A stretch of 28,562 nt of DNA, taken from the NCBI GenBank assembly GCA_937927435.1, contig CALBDW010000054.1:1-28562 (forward strand). The letters run 5' to 3'. The notes under the pieces are model-generated. The model did no database searches, was not told where the DNA came from, and worked only from the letters and a program-made list of their open reading frames with translations. Both the position numbers and the translations under genes were made by a program. The DNA is from an uncultured Bdellovibrionales bacterium (GTDB taxonomy: Bacteria; Bdellovibrionota; Bdellovibrionia; Bdellovibrionales; JAMPXM01). How positions within the stretch are numbered: position 1 is the first letter of the stretch; every line of letters starts with the position of its first letter. Positions 6,995 to 14,837 of the stretch are shown one piece after another.

Positions 6995-8311
6995 ATGGAA
7001 ACGCAAAGAATCGTCACTCCCGTAGCCAAAGAACAAACCAACGGTTATTTGACCCCGCTCTCGAAGGCCGATATCCCGCCGATCCAACTGGAAGACCGAT
7101 TGTCGATCGGCCGGGACCCCTCCAACCAACTCGTCCTCAACGACCCTTACGTGTCGGGGCGCCACGCCCGGATCGAACGCATGCCCGGAGGTTTCGTGCT
7201 CCGCGACCTGCAAAGCTTGAACGGAACATACGTGAATGGCGTCCGCACTCGGGAAGCAATCCTCACTTGTCACGACCGCATCCGATTCGGGGAAACCGTT
7301 TTTCTTTTCACGCAAACGCAACCGACCAAAGGCGCCCTTCTCACCTCGAAAAATCCCGATTGGAACGCACAGTTGGAAAGACTGCCGTCTTTCGCCGTTT
7401 CCGAGTTTCCCGTTTTGCTGACGGGACCGTCCGGCTCCGGAAAGGAGGTCCTCGCGCGCGCCATCCACGCCCGCTCCTCCCGCATAAAGGGGCCTTTCAT
7501 CGGAATCAACTGCGGCGCTCTTAACGAGAATCTGATCGAAAGTGAACTCTTCGGCCATGTCAAAGGCAGCTTCACCGGCGCGACGAACGACCGCAAAGGC
7601 GCTTTTGAAGCCGCACGCGGCGGAACCCTGTTCCTCGACGAAATCGGAGATCTGCCGCTCTCTCTTCAACCGAAGCTCCTGCGAGCACTCGAAAATCATG
7701 AAATCCGACCTGTGGGAAGCGACCGGACCATCGAAACAGACGTGCGAATTATCGCGGCCACTCATAAGAATCTCGCATTAGCTGTCAAAGCGGGCCGGTT
7801 CCGCGAAGATCTTTATTACCGGTTGAACGTCTGCCACTTGCATCTTCCGCCGCTCTCCGAGCGAATGGAAGACTTCGAAGATTTGCTCATCACGTTCGCC
7901 AAGCAATACAAAGTCCGTTTCTCAATCGAAGCGATCCGGCGCCTGAAGAAGCACACATGGCCGGGGAACATCCGCGAGTTGCGAAATGCCGTCACTCGAG
8001 CCTCCGCTTATTTCCCAGGCAAATACATCCAAGCAGAAGACTTAAACGTCATTCTCGACCTGAACATGCCGGACTTCCTTGACGGCTCTCCCATCAACGG
8101 CGAGGTCCGCGCCATGGGTCCCAATTCATCCATCATCAAGGAAATCGAACGAGAAATGATCATCCGCCGGCTCATGGCAAACAAAGGCAACCAACGCCAG
8201 ACGGCCAAAGACCTCGGCATCCCGAAGAGCACGCTACATGATCGCATCAAGCACTATTCAATCGACATTAAGAAGCTCGTCCAATCGGGGGAGGATATTT
8301 TCACTCTTTGA
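6995..8311 (+). CDS. FHA-domain sigma-54-dependent transcriptional activator
   Basis: The 438-residue regulator has an FHA domain at about 33-106 (LSIGRDPSNQLVLND, SGRHARIE, SLNGTYVNG), which in this fold binds phosphothreonine peptides. An AAA+ domain spans about 125-345, with Walker A GPSGSGKE (144-151), the sigma-54 contact loop GSFTGA (191-196), Walker B GGTLFLDE (209-216) and an arginine-finger region LYYRLNV. A Fis-type helix-turn-helix lies at about 398-420 (RQTAKDLGIPKSTLHDRIK). The loop is GSFTGA, not the commonest GAFTGA, a tolerated variant. There is no receiver domain, so control probably comes from a Ser/Thr kinase signal read by the FHA domain. GAAGGAG precedes the ATG. The gene is convergent with a FliL-like gene and overlaps its tail by 11 bases. 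The target genes cannot be read from here. Confidence 0.94.
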   Translation: METQRIVTPVAKEQTNGYLTPLSKADIPPIQLEDRLSIGRDPSNQLVLNDPYVSGRHARIERMPGGFVLRDLQSLNGTYVNGVRTREAILTCHDRIRFGETVFLFTQTQPTKGALLTSKNPDWNAQLERLPSFAVSEFPVLLTGPSGSGKEVLARAIHARSSRIKGPFIGINCGALNENLIESELFGHVKGSFTGATNDRKGAFEAARGGTLFLDEIGDLPLSLQPKLLRALENHEIRPVGSDRTIETDVRIIAATHKNLALAVKAGRFREDLYYRLNVCHLHLPPLSERMEDFEDLLITFAKQYKVRFSIEAIRRLKKHTWPGNIRELRNAVTRASAYFPGKYIQAEDLNVILDLNMPDFLDGSPINGEVRAMGPNSSIIKEIEREMIIRRLMANKGNQRQTAKDLGIPKSTLHDRIKHYSIDIKKLVQSGEDIFTL

Positions 8312-9308
8312 GGATGATGTTTTTGAGATATACGCGACGAATCTGCCCGCGCGTAAGAAAGCCGTTCAGGCTCTTACGCAGGACCGACTTCATTTTTTCT
8401 TTCCCGTCGAGCGTAATCAGCTCTTCGTACGTCATCTGTTCGAGAGTGCGTGCGACGAGATCGCGAACTTCCCCTTCGCGATCCTTCATTTCTACAGCAC
8501 ACTCCTGGTTGGAAGCCTCGAAGTAAAGGTCGAAGAAACCCATCGGGTTGCGCTCGGGAGCATTTCGCGGGCGCTTTAAGTTCACGATAATACGGTCCAT
8601 CGCGACGATATGCTCCGCATGGAAAAGAGGATCCATGAAATCTTCGAACGGCTCATTATCGCCGTAAACAAACGCGGCGTCGGCCACTTGCTCGAACGAT
8701 GCCAGAAAACGGGGGCCCACTTCGACCTTCAAAATCCCGCTGACGCTGACCAACAACGTAAACACGGAAAGCACGCCGAGACAGACCGCGGCCCACAGAA
8801 GACGCTTCGACTGATTAGGCAAAGCTCGGTATTTCTCCAGTCGGCTTGTGATAAATTCAGTGGAGCGCCGGACATTTTCCTTCAGCTCATCGAGAAGGCG
8901 TTTCACACCTTCCTTAAGCGCCGGACCCGCGGCCCGCGTAGCGGCGACCAGGCGCCCGATCAGACGCCGAACGCGTTCTGAGATTGAGCCGCCGTCAACA
9001 TCATCCTGCAGATGCTCGATATCCAGAGTTTCAATGGGAATTTCAGGCTGAACCTGCTCGTCGATCCCGCCCTCTTTGACCTCATCCAGCGCCCGAATGA
9101 AATCGGGGTCTTCTGTGGCGATTAGCTCGTCGATCGCGCTCAGATCAATTGTCGAATCGTCTTCTTTGGCCTCGGCCCCACCGTGATCTTGGCCCTCCGA
9201 GGGGGGCGCTTTGCCGATGGCCGCCTCAACGGGACCGGCGGGAGGCGAGACCTCCGTTTCGTCCTTCGCCGCGCTTCCGTTTATCGACTCAGAAGTATCG
9301 TCCGCCAT
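8301..9308 (-). CDS. FliL-like single-pass membrane protein with long acidic cytoplasmic N-terminus
   Basis: The 335-residue protein begins with an acidic, disordered-looking region (1-105), then a basic amphipathic helical stretch (110-165). One transmembrane helix follows at about 170-192 (LLWAAVCLGVLSVFTLLVSV), then a C-terminal domain. That domain resembles FliL: IIVNLKRP, a middle strand with FFDLYFEAS, REGEVRDLVARTLEQMTYEEL, DGKEKMKSVLRKSLNGFL and a final hydrophobic strand RVYLKNIILK. FliL is a periplasmic, stomatin-like ring protein that supports flagellar stators; relatives outside flagellar operons serve other stators or unknown roles. No flagellar gene is near. The usual FliL length is about 150-180, so the N-terminal half is extra. 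The ATG at 9308 has no strong ribosome site. FliL-like is fairly safe; a flagellar role is not. Confidence 0.72.
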   Translation of the reverse strand: MADDTSESINGSAAKDETEVSPPAGPVEAAIGKAPPSEGQDHGGAEAKEDDSTIDLSAIDELIATEDPDFIRALDEVKEGGIDEQVQPEIPIETLDIEHLQDDVDGGSISERVRRLIGRLVAATRAAGPALKEGVKRLLDELKENVRRSTEFITSRLEKYRALPNQSKRLLWAAVCLGVLSVFTLLVSVSGILKVEVGPRFLASFEQVADAAFVYGDNEPFEDFMDPLFHAEHIVAMDRIIVNLKRPRNAPERNPMGFFDLYFEASNQECAVEMKDREGEVRDLVARTLEQMTYEELITLDGKEKMKSVLRKSLNGFLTRGQIRRVYLKNIILKE

Positions 9309-9373
9309 CGATATGCCCGTGCTCCGCTTGAGCCCCGCCGTTCGTCCGGCAAGCGCTCCTTAGTGACGCTTTT

Positions 9374-9401
9374 AGTATCGCAAAAAATAAGGCGAGGTCA
9401 C
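9374..9401 (-). promoter_or_regulatory. Candidate promoter for the FliL-like gene
   Basis: On the minus strand GTGACC (9396-9401) and GATACT (9374-9379) are separated by 16 bases. Each matches four of six positions of the housekeeping -35 and -10 boxes, with an AT-rich spacer containing a run of T. The leader to the start at 9308 would be about 60 bases. The match is moderate and comes from inspection only. Confidence 0.3.
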
Positions 9402-9468
9402 CACTAATTCCATGCCTTGGACCTTGAGGGCCTCCTGTCTTCTTCCGATACAAAATCCAGGAGGAGAA

Positions 9469-10116
9469 ATGAAACGGACGTCGTCTCGCCTCTTAAAGAT
9501 CATTTGTTTCAGTCTAGTCTTAGCGGTCACCGGATCCACCGGATGCGTGAGTCTCGAGCGATCGGTTAAAAGCGGTTACGCCCACACGTTCGACGATAAC
9601 TCATACGTTGGTCCGGGCCGGCGTGCGCGCGAAGTCAGTAGCGTCCGCCAGGAACTCTATAGCGAAGGTTTATGGGCGAACGGCGATTCAGTCTCGCTGC
9701 GCCTCGCATTGAAGCGTGCGGAACAGGAGCTCGTGGCCCGCAAAGAGCGGGAGCAATACTTCGTTAACAAACCTTATATGCGAAATGACCGTGAGCGGCT
9801 CGAGTTCTTAAGCCTGCCCACGTACGAAGACCGCGAGCGCTGGCTCCAGGAACGAGGCATCGGTCCCGACAGCGACAACTTCCCACCCTACGTGAAGGCC
9901 CTCATCGAAGTGAACGATATCGCGATCGGGTTCACCAAAAAAGCCGTGCGCGCTTCCTGGGGAGAGCCGGAGCTGATCGAAGTCGCTGGCAACCCTATTT
10001 ACGGGAACGAGCGTTGGCACTACTCCGACTACAGCTCTTCACCGGACGGCTACCGTTCGCTCAAACGCATCGTCTATTTCGAGTCCGGCGTCGTCGTCGG
10101 CTGGGAGTCTCGTTGA
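9469..10116 (+). CDS. Lipoprotein with BamE/SmpA-like C-terminal region
   Basis: The protein has 215 residues. AGGAGG lies a few bases before the ATG at 9469, so an upstream in-frame ATG at 9412 is rejected. The signal peptide has a Lys/Arg start, a hydrophobic core IICFSLVLAVTG and the lipobox STGC, giving a lipidated Cys26. The middle is helical and charged (ALKRAEQELVARKEREQYF). The C-terminal segment IAIGFTKKAVRASWGEPELI followed by NERWHYSDY and IVYFESGVVVGWES resembles the SmpA/OmlA fold. There, a helix with the G-x-T-K-x-x-V-x-x-x-x-G-E-P pattern precedes a WxY strand. BamE-type proteins are small outer-membrane lipoproteins; this one is longer and need not belong to the BAM complex. 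It is convergent with the next barrel gene at a 15-base gap. Confidence 0.72.
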   Translation: MKRTSSRLLKIICFSLVLAVTGSTGCVSLERSVKSGYAHTFDDNSYVGPGRRAREVSSVRQELYSEGLWANGDSVSLRLALKRAEQELVARKEREQYFVNKPYMRNDRERLEFLSLPTYEDRERWLQERGIGPDSDNFPPYVKALIEVNDIAIGFTKKAVRASWGEPELIEVAGNPIYGNERWHYSDYSSSPDGYRSLKRIVYFESGVVVGWESR

Positions 10117-10131
10117 TCCTTCGCTGGCACC

Positions 10132-11172
10132 TCAGAGCTCCATCCGCATCAGGACCTGTAACGACATTACGTCGTACTGATCGAACCTGTAGCCCGCGAC
10201 ATGTTCTCGGTCAGGCACGGTTGAATATGTGAAAGACGGTTTGATCGCGAGATCTTTCTTGACCTCTTTCAGCCAATAAACGGTGAGAGAGAGAATATTC
10301 TGGGAATCGCGATACTCAATGGGTCCGCCCTCGGCAGCGACCGAATAGGGTTCGGCCCACTCGTGCCCGATTTCTCCGCCAAAGAGACCGTAGTCGGATT
10401 TCTTCTCAAAAAGACCAGCGACCGCCAGCGAATTTCGTTTCGACTCGCTTTTTTCCCGGTTATCCGCGGTCACAAGCCGTTTTTCTTGGCGGAGAGTTAC
10501 ATCGGCACGCACCCCCACAAGCCAGTTACCCTCGGCCTTATACTGCCATCCGATAGCAGGAGAGAGGCTGTGGCCGCCGGAGAAGCGGTTGCCTACCACC
10601 GCCGTCCCGTTTGCCGATTTTCCGCCTTCCTCTTTTTTCGAGAGGCTGAGGCCCGCTTCAAACCCGTAAAAGACTTTTGACCGCGCCGAAAACTCACGGT
10701 TAGTGAGTATCCCGATGCGAAGATCTGAAAGTCCCGAGCCGCTCGCCGCCTCGTCAGGATTCGTGAGGCTCGCTCCCGACTTTTCCCACCACCCGTAGTC
10801 CGTCGCGAAGGTGACGGAAGTCGCGTCACTGAGCCCATACCTCGTTAAGAACGAAAGCACCCGGGACTCTGAAACACTTCTTCGCGAGCCGTCGGCCCCC
10901 GTGCTGGAAATGACCGCAGTGCCGTAAACCGGCGCCAGGTCGACCTGAATTCGGCCTTTTTCGGGTTGCCGGAAGGCCTCGAGAACCTCCCGGTTTTGAT
11001 TTGTTTGCGTGGGAATACTCAACGAACGAAACGTGGACCGATAGGTGGGAGAAACGTAGTGCTGCGGCGGTATTTCAACGAAATACTTGAACTTATACCG
11101 TTGGGCGCGCCCGAGTTCCGGCATCCAAACACTTAATACCAATGCGAGCACGGCGAACCAACGCATCTTCAT
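10132..11172 (-). CDS. Predicted outer-membrane beta-barrel protein, function unknown
   Basis: The 346-residue protein has an N-terminal signal peptide (MKMRWFAVLALVLSVWMPEL, cleavage near GRA-Q). Many alternating hydrophobic/polar strands follow: QVDLAPVYGTAVIS, SVTFATDYGWWEKSG, KVFYGFEAGLSLSKK, LAVAGLFEKKSDYGLFGGEIG and DVMSLQVLMRMEL at the end. This pattern is that of a transporter- or porin-like outer-membrane barrel with about 12-16 strands; I cannot assign a named family. GAGGGGG lies before both ATG 11172 and ATG 11166, so either may be the start. It follows polA on the same strand with a 123-base gap holding a two-tier inverted repeat, so it may be expressed separately from polA. Confidence 0.68.
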   Translation of the reverse strand: MKMRWFAVLALVLSVWMPELGRAQRYKFKYFVEIPPQHYVSPTYRSTFRSLSIPTQTNQNREVLEAFRQPEKGRIQVDLAPVYGTAVISSTGADGSRRSVSESRVLSFLTRYGLSDATSVTFATDYGWWEKSGASLTNPDEAASGSGLSDLRIGILTNREFSARSKVFYGFEAGLSLSKKEEGGKSANGTAVVGNRFSGGHSLSPAIGWQYKAEGNWLVGVRADVTLRQEKRLVTADNREKSESKRNSLAVAGLFEKKSDYGLFGGEIGHEWAEPYSVAAEGGPIEYRDSQNILSLTVYWLKEVKKDLAIKPSFTYSTVPDREHVAGYRFDQYDVMSLQVLMRMEL

Positions 11173-11193
11173 TCCCCCTCTCGGCCAGGTGTT

Positions 11194-11244
11194 CTTCCAT
11201 CGGAAACGGCTGACGGCTATGCAAGAAGTCAGCCGTAATGGAAG
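11194..11244. repeat. Two-tier inverted repeat between polA and the barrel gene
   Basis: CGGCTGAC (11207-11214) pairs with GTCAGCCG (11228-11235), and outside it CTTCCAT (11194-11200) pairs with ATGGAAG (11238-11244). Both arms are perfect (8 and 7 base pairs), separated by a 6/2-base internal loop and closing a 13-base loop. It lies downstream of polA and just upstream of the barrel gene start, on the same transcript sense. No U run follows on either strand. It could be a leader structure, a processing site or a protein operator. Confidence 0.55.
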
Positions 11245-11295
11245 AGGCCGGGAGGGGCCATTAAACGGCAGGCCTGTTGAAGTTATTCCATCCCG

Positions 11296-13875
11296 TTATG
11301 AATGCGCTTCGTCCCAGTTTCGGCCATGCCCGGTATTCACCCGCAGCGGAACCCTGAGTTTCGCAACAGACTCCATTTTCGCAGCCGTCTCTTTACAAAC
11401 CTCTTCGACGTGGCCGGTTTCCGCCTCTAGAACCAATTCGTCGTGGACTTGCAATAAGGGGCGCGCACGTTCCGGAAGGCCGACTTTGATCATCGCCATC
11501 TTCACGAGGTCGCTCGCCGTACCTTGAATGGGGGCATTGATGGCTGCACGTTCGCCGAACTTCCGAAGGGCCGGGCTCTTCGAATACAACTCGTCGATAT
11601 AACGGCGGCGGCCGAACACGGTTTCGACGTATCCTTTTTTCTGCGCTTCTTCGACCGTCTCGGTCATATAGGCTTTCACACCCGGAAAGCGTGTAAAGTA
11701 ACGGGTAATGATCTCCGTCGCCTCTTTGCGTGAAATCCGTAAAGCCTCGGCAAGCCCGAAGGCACTCTGTCCATAGGCCAACCCGAAATTCACCGCCTTC
11801 GCCTTTCTCCTCATCTCAGGAGTGACGTCTTCTAGCCGGACTTCGAAAATCTCGCTCGCGGTCGCCGCGTGGATATCAAGATTGTTCTCAAAAGCCCGCA
11901 CCAGACCCCGATCGCCCGTGATGTGCGCTAGAATTCTCAATTCGATTTGGCTGTAATCGGCTGAAACCAACTCGTACCCTTCGCCGGCGATGAAAGCCTT
12001 GCGAATCTGGTTCCCGCGCTCCGTGCGAATGGGAATGTTCTGCAAGTTCGGGTTGGTGCTCGAAAGACGCCCCGTCGCCGTCAATGCCTGATTGAATGTC
12101 GTGTGGACGCGGCCGGTCCGCGGATTCACGAGTTGAGGAAGGGCATCGACATACGTCGATCGAAGCTTTGCGAGCTCGCGCCACTGCAGAATCTTTTCCG
12201 TGAACGGATAATCCGCGTTCAACTTCTCCAAGACTTCGTTGTCGGTCGAATAACCTGTCTTCGTGCGCTTGCCCGGCGGCATCTTCATTTTCTCAAAGAG
12301 GATGTGCGCGAGTTGCTTCGGACTTCCGATATTGAACGGCCCTCCCGCCTCGGCGTAAATCTCTTGCTCGAGAGCGGCTTGATCGCGGGCCAAGCTCGCG
12401 CTTTGGGCCTTTAAAGCCTCGACATCGACGAGAATCCCGGTGGTCTCCATCGCGAGCAAAATCGGCACGAGCGGTTGCTCGATCTCGTACAGAATCTTTT
12501 CCCCGCCGACTTCCGCAAGTTTCCTCTTCAAATGCCTTTGCAGGCGGAGATGCGCCTTAAACAACTGGGAAGGAGTCGGCAACTCCGGCAGGGGCTCGCC
12601 GTTGTAGATCGTAAACAATTTTTGCTGATCGTCGATCAGGCCCGCGCGAACAACGTAAGCGGCCAGCATCTGATCCCATTCGACCCGCGGCGAACGAAGT
12701 TCATGCCGTTTCGAGAATTCCTTAAGGTCGAACCCATTTAAACGTAGCTTTTTCTCCGTCAGCATCGCACCGAGTTCAGACCCCCAAGCAGCGATCTCTG
12801 CGATGATCCAGCCCTTGCCATTCTTAGACTGGGCCAGATACGAACCTCGTTCGGTTTGAAGAGCCCATGTCTCCGCTTCGGGGTGAAGCCAAGCGGAGAG
12901 CTCGGGGAGTTCCATCCGCTTTTCTTCCATCTCTCCGAATTCTTCGGCCACCGCGATACTCGGAGCGGAGACGGTCGGAGCCGTGCCCTCGGCCTTGGGC
13001 GCGGACGTTCCCGCTCCCGACGGCATCTCACCAAGCAAAGTGCGCGCGAACGATTTAAAATCGAGTTCGGCGAGCAAAGCCGCCAACTCCTCCCGGCGGA
13101 TCGACTTTAAACGTAGGTCCTCGAGGTTCTTTTCGACGGGAACGTCGCAATCGATCGTAACCAAGCGCTTGGACATAAATGCGCTTTCGCGTCCTTCCTC
13201 GAGCTTTTTCCGAAGCGATGCGCTCGAGATTTTATCGAGGTTGTTATAAATGTCCTCGAGCGAGTCGAACTCCATCAGCAGTTTCTGGGCGCCTTTGGCG
13301 CCTACACCCCGCACACCGGGAACGTTGTCGGAAGAGTCGCCGACAATCGCGAGGTAATCCCGCATCTTTCTCGGCTCCACGCCCCATTTCGCCAAGACTC
13401 CCGCCTCGTCGTAGCGCACATCCTTCATCGTGTCGTACATCGAGACGAACGGCTGCACGAGTTGCGCGAAGTCCTTATCACCGCTCACAATAACGACTTC
13501 CAGGCCTTGTTCGCGTCCAAATTTGGTGAAGGTGCCGATCAAGTCGTCGGCTTCGTAACCTTCTTTATCGAAACAGGGAATGCCCAGGGCCTCGCTCAGT
13601 TTGCGAAAGTAAGGGATTTGCGGCACGAGATCGGCCGGCATCTCCTCACGATGAGCCTTGTAGTTCGGGTCGATCGCTAAGCGGAAGCTCGGTTCACCGC
13701 GATCGAAACAAAACGCCATGTAGTCCGGGCGGATTTCCCGCAGCAGCTTCACGGTCATTGAGAGGAAACCGTAGAGCGCGTTCACGGGCATCCCGGCCGA
13801 GTTCGTGAGCGGCCGAATCGCGTAAAACGCGCGGAAAAACATGGAACTGACGTCAACGAGATAAAGCTTTTTCAT
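11296..13875 (-). CDS. polA: DNA polymerase I, 3'-5' exonuclease site degenerate
   Basis: The enzyme fills gaps, removes RNA primers and serves excision repair. The 859 residues hold an intact 5' nuclease (1-280) with LYLVDVSSMFFRAFYA, GYEADDLIGT (107-116), SGDKDF (131-136) and GDSSDNVPG (179-187). A linker and a reduced exonuclease-like domain (about 320-420) follow, then the polymerase: motif A SADYSQIELR with Asp640, motif B RRKAKAVNFGLAYG (689-702) and motif C HDE at 811-813. In the exonuclease region the expected DTE reads QTE (340-342). The second metal-binding Asp is not conserved (DLKEF at 383-387) and the third motif is missing, so proofreading is predicted to be lost, as in Thermus polymerases. 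The ATG at 13875 abuts a hairpin that may limit translation. polA follows the small HTH gene at 72 bases. Confidence 0.97.
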   Translation of the reverse strand: MKKLYLVDVSSMFFRAFYAIRPLTNSAGMPVNALYGFLSMTVKLLREIRPDYMAFCFDRGEPSFRLAIDPNYKAHREEMPADLVPQIPYFRKLSEALGIPCFDKEGYEADDLIGTFTKFGREQGLEVVIVSGDKDFAQLVQPFVSMYDTMKDVRYDEAGVLAKWGVEPRKMRDYLAIVGDSSDNVPGVRGVGAKGAQKLLMEFDSLEDIYNNLDKISSASLRKKLEEGRESAFMSKRLVTIDCDVPVEKNLEDLRLKSIRREELAALLAELDFKSFARTLLGEMPSGAGTSAPKAEGTAPTVSAPSIAVAEEFGEMEEKRMELPELSAWLHPEAETWALQTERGSYLAQSKNGKGWIIAEIAAWGSELGAMLTEKKLRLNGFDLKEFSKRHELRSPRVEWDQMLAAYVVRAGLIDDQQKLFTIYNGEPLPELPTPSQLFKAHLRLQRHLKRKLAEVGGEKILYEIEQPLVPILLAMETTGILVDVEALKAQSASLARDQAALEQEIYAEAGGPFNIGSPKQLAHILFEKMKMPPGKRTKTGYSTDNEVLEKLNADYPFTEKILQWRELAKLRSTYVDALPQLVNPRTGRVHTTFNQALTATGRLSSTNPNLQNIPIRTERGNQIRKAFIAGEGYELVSADYSQIELRILAHITGDRGLVRAFENNLDIHAATASEIFEVRLEDVTPEMRRKAKAVNFGLAYGQSAFGLAEALRISRKEATEIITRYFTRFPGVKAYMTETVEEAQKKGYVETVFGRRRYIDELYSKSPALRKFGERAAINAPIQGTASDLVKMAMIKVGLPERARPLLQVHDELVLEAETGHVEEVCKETAAKMESVAKLRVPLRVNTGHGRNWDEAHS

Positions 13876-13876
13876 A

Positions 13877-13907
13877 GATGCCTGTCTTTTCCCGACTTCC
13901 AGGCATC
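13877..13907 (-). promoter_or_regulatory. Leader hairpin abutting the polA start codon
   Basis: GATGCCTG (13877-13884) and CAGGCATC (13900-13907) are perfectly complementary, giving an eight-base-pair stem with a 15-base loop. In the minus-strand RNA its 3' arm is one base before the polA ATG and includes the only SD-like AGG near it, so folding would hide the ribosome site. A weaker five-base-pair stem (GACCC/GGGTC, 13916-13931) lies upstream. Translational restraint of polA is inference. Confidence 0.45.
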
Positions 13908-13947
13908 CTAGGCGCGACCCAGGAGCGGGTCAAAGTAAAGATAACTT

Positions 13948-14280
13948 TCAGGCGGTCGCGTCGCTGTTCGGCTTTTCCCGCGACACTTCAGTGACGCCGT
14001 CCACCTCGAGATCGTGAATCTGAGAAAGCCCATGATCACGCATCATCACTTCCGCAATCGGTTGGCGATGCAGTTTTTCCGCGTAATCTTCGACTTGCCG
14101 CAGGATCTTCACGAGTTCGCTGCAATGACAGGCTTCGGGTTCGAACTTGCCGTTTTCCCACGCGACGATGGTGTCCAAATCCAAATGAAGATGATGAGCA
14201 AACTCGGCTTGGCTCCACCCCATACGGTAGCGAAGCTTCCGAATTTCATCTGCGGTCCACATGACTTTTTCATGACCCAT
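13948..14280 (-). CDS. Small XRE-type helix-turn-helix regulator
   Basis: The product has 110 residues from the ATG at 14280. An AAGAGGA ribosome site suits this start or the ATG two codons earlier (14286); the longer frame to 14355 has no support. The N-terminal helix-turn-helix (residues about 9-50) reads ADEIRKLRYRMGWSQAEFAHHL, then LDTIVAWENGKFEP, the classic Cro/CI pattern. Residues 55-100 form a charged helix and a tail (LSQIHDLEVDGVTEVS) that could mediate dimerisation. It sits between ftsB and polA on the same strand, so it may be part of the eno-ftsB transcript, yet it also has its own promoter candidate at 14319-14348. Its targets are unknown; autoregulation would be usual for this family. 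Confidence 0.8.
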   Translation of the reverse strand: MGHEKVMWTADEIRKLRYRMGWSQAEFAHHLHLDLDTIVAWENGKFEPEACHCSELVKILRQVEDYAEKLHRQPIAEVMMRDHGLSQIHDLEVDGVTEVSREKPNSDATA

Positions 14281-14318
14281 GGTCATTCCTCTTGCCAGCT
14301 TGCTCTTACAGTTCACAA

Positions 14319-14348
14319 GTTTTAATCGGCTCCGGGCCGTTTTGCCAA
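14319..14348 (-). promoter_or_regulatory. Candidate housekeeping promoter for the HTH gene and polA
   Basis: On the minus strand TTGGCA (14343-14348, five of six matches to the -35 box) is followed after 18 bases by TAAAAC (14319-14324, four of six to the -10 box). The predicted leader to the ATG at 14280 is about 30 bases. This is one of the better promoter-like matches in the window. Confidence 0.4.
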
Positions 14349-14422
14349 CTGCCAAATATTTCCGTCACCTAAAGCCTCGGAATGGCGGCGTTTTAGCCCT
14401 CTACCGCTTTCGGAAGGCATTT

Positions 14423-14764
14423 TCAGTCACCCGTTCCTGAAGAGTTTTCAGGATATTCCGTCCCGTCGTCCGAGAAAATGAAGACCAAGTCCCCCTCCTT
14501 CACGAGGTCGAATTGGTCACGGGCGGCGCGCTCGATGAATCCAAGATCCTGGGACTTTTGGATACGGAAAGCGAGCTGGTGGGAACGCTCACGAACTTCC
14601 AAAATGCGCCTCTTGAGAATTTCATGATCGCGCTTAAGGCTCCAGAGGCGGAACGCGGTCCCATCAAGGACCACACCGACGAGAGCGGCCGCCAAGCAGA
14701 TCCAAAAAACTTGAAGCGGCCGGTGCATGAGTTCATGAAACCAGTGGTAAACGCGCGCAAACAT
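14423..14764 (-). CDS. ftsB: Cell-division protein FtsB (DivIC family)
   Basis: FtsB is a small bitopic protein that forms the FtsQLB complex and helps switch on septal peptidoglycan synthesis. The 113 residues contain one transmembrane helix at about 17-38 (LQVFWICLAAALVGVVLDG) and a periplasmic coiled coil (about 43-75, LKRDHEILKRRILEVRERSHQL). The family-typical tail GFIERAARDQFDLVKEGDLVFIF follows. It lies 73 bases downstream of eno on the same strand, the eno-ftsB order conserved in many proteobacteria, which strengthens the call. The ATG at 14764 is preferred to a GTG one codon upstream; neither has a strong ribosome site. Confidence 0.92.
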   Translation of the reverse strand: MFARVYHWFHELMHRPLQVFWICLAAALVGVVLDGTAFRLWSLKRDHEILKRRILEVRERSHQLAFRIQKSQDLGFIERAARDQFDLVKEGDLVFIFSDDGTEYPENSSGTGD

Positions 14765-14837
14765 CACTCTCGATCATTGCGCTTCGTTCCCTGTTTTTCC
14801 ACGGGACCTAAGTCGAGGATCCGCGAAATTTCTGACT

